Assembly (NCBI GenBank): GCA_030637845.1
Contig: DAOWFT010000107.1
Span: 1 to 7,648 of the forward strand
Length of the DNA stretch: 7,648 nucleotides
Source: Thalassospiraceae bacterium
Lineage (GTDB): Bacteria > Pseudomonadota > Alphaproteobacteria > Rhodospirillales > Magnetovibrionaceae
Direction: 5' to 3'
In this document: positions 5,979-7,648 of the stretch, piece after piece
Layout of the letters: each line of letters begins with the position of its first letter
Position numbering within the stretch: position 1 is the first letter of the stretch
Made by a program: the position numbers and the translations under genes
Notes under the pieces: model-generated
Database searches by the model: none
What the model saw: only the letters and a program-made list of their open reading frames with translations
Told to the model about the DNA's origin: nothing

Positions 5979-6935
5979 ATGAGCAATGAAATGCAGGCCG
6001 AAAATCAGGCCCAAAAGCAAGCAAAGGTCGATGACCTGATCGAGCGCAGGCGTTTACGCCGTGCGGTAACGGCGTGGCGGGCGATTGCTGCGTTGCTGGT
6101 AACCGCAATTTTTATTGTGGTTCTGGCCAGAACAGATAATGGCCCCAGTGGTGTCATTTCATCCGATAGTGTTGCCCGGGTTTATGTAGACGGAATAATT
6201 ATTCGCGATCGCTGGCGCGGCGATATGCTCGATGAGCTTAAAAATGATGATGACGTAAAAGCCATAATGGTAATGATAGACAGCCCCGGCGGAACCGTTG
6301 TCGGCGGCGAGGAACTTTACCTCGAACTAAAAGAAATCACCCAGACCAAACCGGTTGTGGCGGTTATGGGCTCAACCGCAACGTCGGCGGCCTACATGGC
6401 GGCCCTTGGGGCCGACCACATAATTGCCCGCGAAGGCTCGGTCACGGGATCCATCGGCGTTTTAATGCAGACCGCAGATTTCACCGGCCTGATGGAAAAA
6501 CTTGGGATCAAACCAGAGATTATAAAAAGCAGCCCCTTGAAGGCTCAGCCAAATCCTATGGAGCGGGTCACACCCGAAGCACGCAGGGCAGTGGCCGCTG
6601 TAATCGGCGATATGTTTGAAATGTTTTCCGCCATGGTCGCCACCAGGCGGCAGATGACGGCTGAGCAGTTAGACCTGGTCGCCGATGGACGGATATTTAC
6701 CGGGCGTCAGGCGCTTGAAAATGGACTAATAGACGCCATTGGCGGGGAAAAAGAGGCTAGGAGCTGGCTGGCCAAAAACCACAGCATTTCTGAGGATATT
6801 CCGGCAAAAGACGCAAAACCCGACTATCCCAAGGAGCAGTGGTACCAACAAATATTAGGAATAACAGGAAAAGCTCTGTTTTCTGAACGACTTAAACTTG
6901 ACGGACTGCTCTCTGTTTGGCACCCTGAGATGTAG
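5979..6935 (+). CDS. sppA: Signal peptide peptidase SppA, S49 family
   Basis: SppA cleaves leftover signal peptides and other membrane-bound fragments, using a Ser/Lys dyad on the outer side of the inner membrane. The 318-residue protein has a charged cytoplasmic N-terminus (1-30), one transmembrane segment at about 34-50 (AIAALLVTAIFIVVLA) and a single S49 domain (about 64-265). It shows 'IDSPGGTV' (100-107), 'MGSTATSAAYMAA' (130-142) with the expected nucleophile Ser136, 'GSVTGSIGVL' (153-162) and 'IKSSPLKAQPNP' (182-193) with the likely general base Lys188. This is the short, single-domain form, as in Bacillus and most Alphaproteobacteria, not the double-length Escherichia coli type. ATG 5979 has AGGG 11 bases upstream; Met5 (5991) is an alternative. 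It follows the rpsA terminator, so it needs its own promoter, which I could not identify with confidence. Confidence 0.93.
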   Translation: MSNEMQAENQAQKQAKVDDLIERRRLRRAVTAWRAIAALLVTAIFIVVLARTDNGPSGVISSDSVARVYVDGIIIRDRWRGDMLDELKNDDDVKAIMVMIDSPGGTVVGGEELYLELKEITQTKPVVAVMGSTATSAAYMAALGADHIIAREGSVTGSIGVLMQTADFTGLMEKLGIKPEIIKSSPLKAQPNPMERVTPEARRAVAAVIGDMFEMFSAMVATRRQMTAEQLDLVADGRIFTGRQALENGLIDAIGGEKEARSWLAKNHSISEDIPAKDAKPDYPKEQWYQQILGITGKALFSERLKLDGLLSVWHPEM

Positions 6936-6945
6936 CCGCCAGGAG

Positions 6946-6978
6946 CCAGTAGGCGGCCAGTAGGTGGCCAGTAGGTGG
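6946..6978 (+). repeat. Three tandem 11-bp repeats before ihfB
   Basis: CCAGTAGGCGG (6946-6956) is followed by two identical CCAGTAGGTGG units (6957-6967 and 6968-6978). The array begins 10 bases after the sppA stop and runs directly into the ihfB Shine-Dalgarno (6980-6985). Each unit contains an SD-like AGGTGG or AGGCGG. Confidence 0.95.
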
Positions 6979-6992
6979 CAGGAGAAAATGAT

Positions 6993-7271
6993 ATGACTAA
7001 ATCCGAACTTATCCAGCGCCTTGCTGATGCAAATCCACACCTTTATCTAAGGGATGTGGAGCGTATTGTGACCACCATATTTGAGGAAATCACCGACGCG
7101 CTTGCAGACGGCAATCGGGTGGAGCTTCGCGGTTTTGGTGCCTTTTCGGTCAAGGAAAGAGGCGCTCGCATTGGTCGCAACCCACGCACGGGCGAGGCGG
7201 TCAACGTATCGGCCAAATACATTCCATACTTCAAGACCGGAAAACAGCTTCGCGAAAAGCTAAACCCCTAA
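6993..7271 (+). CDS. ihfB: Integration host factor subunit beta
   Basis: IHF is a heterodimer that bends DNA by about 160-180 degrees at specific sites and acts in nucleoid structure, recombination and transcription. The 92-residue product from ATG 6993 starts MTKSELIQRL like other IhfB proteins. It carries the HU/IHF signature GFGAFSVKERGARIGRNPRTG (48-67 region), including Pro64, which intercalates into DNA at the tip of the beta arm. 'YIPYFKTGKQLREKLN' closes the fold. AGGAGA at 6980-6985, seven bases upstream, supports this start. An in-frame GTG at 6975 would add six residues but overlaps the ribosome binding site, so it is rejected. The alpha subunit is not in this window. The gene lies 57 bp after sppA with no terminator visible between them and is followed by a LapA-like gene. 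Confidence 0.97.
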   Translation: MTKSELIQRLADANPHLYLRDVERIVTTIFEEITDALADGNRVELRGFGAFSVKERGARIGRNPRTGEAVNVSAKYIPYFKTGKQLREKLNP

Positions 7272-7309
7272 CGACTGATTTCTAACTAATTTTTTGGGGA
7301 TCACCGCAC

Positions 7310-7648
7310 ATGCGGCGCCTAATTTTATGGATAATTATGTTACCGGCGGCGGCTATGGTCGTGGTCTTTGCGCTTAATAATCGCAGTGGCGTAGCAATAG
7401 ATCTTTGGCCATTTGGCATTGTTGTTGAGATGCCGATCTATCTTGCCTTTATTCTGGTTTTTGGCAGTGGTGCCGTTTTGGGTGGCATTGCCTCAACCCT
7501 GACCGGGGCCAAGGCCCGGGCGCGCTATCGCAGTGCCACATATGATGCCGAGGTAAAGCGTCGGGAAATGGAAAAACTGTCGGCCAAATGCAAAAGCCTT
7601 GAGGCCAGCCAAAAACAGACAAGCCAAAAACAGACAAGTCAAAAACAG
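7310..7648 (+). CDS. LapA-domain (DUF1049) membrane protein, 3' end outside window
   Basis: The frame starts at ATG 7310, nine bases after GGGGA (7296-7300), and is open to the window edge for 113 codons. Two transmembrane segments are visible at about 4-22 (LILWIIMLPAAAMVVVFAL) and 43-62. Between them 'ALNNRSGVAIDLWPF' matches the LapA pattern of Asn-Asn followed by a strand ending in a Trp-Pro turn, and 'FGSGAVLGGIAS' is the family's glycine-rich second helix. A charged, probably coiled-coil region (68-100) follows and then SQKQT repeats. LapA (YciS) of Escherichia coli works with LapB in lipopolysaccharide assembly control; whether this protein has the same role is not known. The position after ihfB is common in Alphaproteobacteria, and co-transcription with ihfB is likely because only 38 bases with no terminator separate them. 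Confidence 0.85.
   Translation, partial: MRRLILWIIMLPAAAMVVVFALNNRSGVAIDLWPFGIVVEMPIYLAFILVFGSGAVLGGIASTLTGAKARARYRSATYDAEVKRREMEKLSAKCKSLEASQKQTSQKQTSQKQ
7607..7648 (+). repeat. 15-bp tandem repeat at the right edge, in the LapA-like gene
   Basis: AGCCAAAAACAGACA occurs at 7607-7621 and 7622-7636, and a third copy with one change (AGTC for AGCC) begins at 7637 and is cut by the window end. In frame it encodes SQKQT repeats in the soluble tail. The total copy number is unknown. Confidence 0.9.

Noticed and set aside
6975..6992. GTG 6975 as the start of ihfB
   Set aside because: It overlaps the repeat array and the ribosome binding site, adds six residues not present in the family, and ATG 6993 has proper SD spacing.
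7269..7300. A terminator between ihfB and the LapA-like gene (TTTTTT before GGGG)
   Set aside because: The T run is not preceded by a stable stem; only CCCC and GGGG could pair, over a loop of more than 25 bases that includes the T run.

Overview
The window is a stretch of conserved chromosomal housekeeping genes from an alphaproteobacterium of moderate GC content. The gene order TIGR02300 (FYDLN-acid) protein, aroA, cmk, rpsA, sppA, ihfB, lapA-like, with a tRNA-Ala nearby, is typical of Rhodospirillales and related Alphaproteobacteria. The AroA (class II, CP4-like), the FYDLN protein and the Cmk variant all agree with this. I cannot name a genus. I found no phage, insertion sequence, CRISPR array or defence system.

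Layout. Bases 1-195 hold the 3' end of a gene on + that resembles the C-terminus of a YegS/BmrU-type lipid (diacylglycerol) kinase. It is followed on + by an FkbM-family methyltransferase (226-963) and a weak hairpin. A minus-strand block comes next, read from right to left: a possible promoter and 26-codon leader ORF (about 1605-1704), the zinc-ribbon/acidic FYDLN protein (1274-1618, GTG start), its terminator (1235-1253), tRNA-Ala(GGC) with encoded CCA (1099-1174), and a terminator inside a 74-bp imperfect palindrome (1026-1099).

The + strand then carries aroA (EPSP synthase, best start 1847), cmk (TTG start at 3205, strong Shine-Dalgarno), a 151-bp leader with two predicted hairpins, rpsA (4016-5857) and a very strong intrinsic terminator (5887-5929). 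After that come sppA (5979-6935), a triple 11-bp tandem repeat, ihfB (start 6993), and the start of a LapA-domain membrane protein that runs off the right edge inside a 15-bp tandem repeat.

How they work together. aroA supplies chorismate for aromatic amino acids, cmk supplies CDP/dCDP, rpsA encodes the mRNA-binding ribosomal protein, and ihfB encodes one half of the nucleoid protein IHF. They form a growth-linked cluster rather than one pathway. sppA and the LapA-like gene concern the inner membrane.

The most unusual points are a histone-H1-like Lys/Ala repeat tail of about 40 residues on S1, the 11-bp repeat array abutting the ihfB ribosome binding site, the overlapping promoter and leader-ORF signals before the FYDLN gene, and the structured rpsA leader. 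None of these amounts to a clear new system; they are local oddities worth comparing between relatives.
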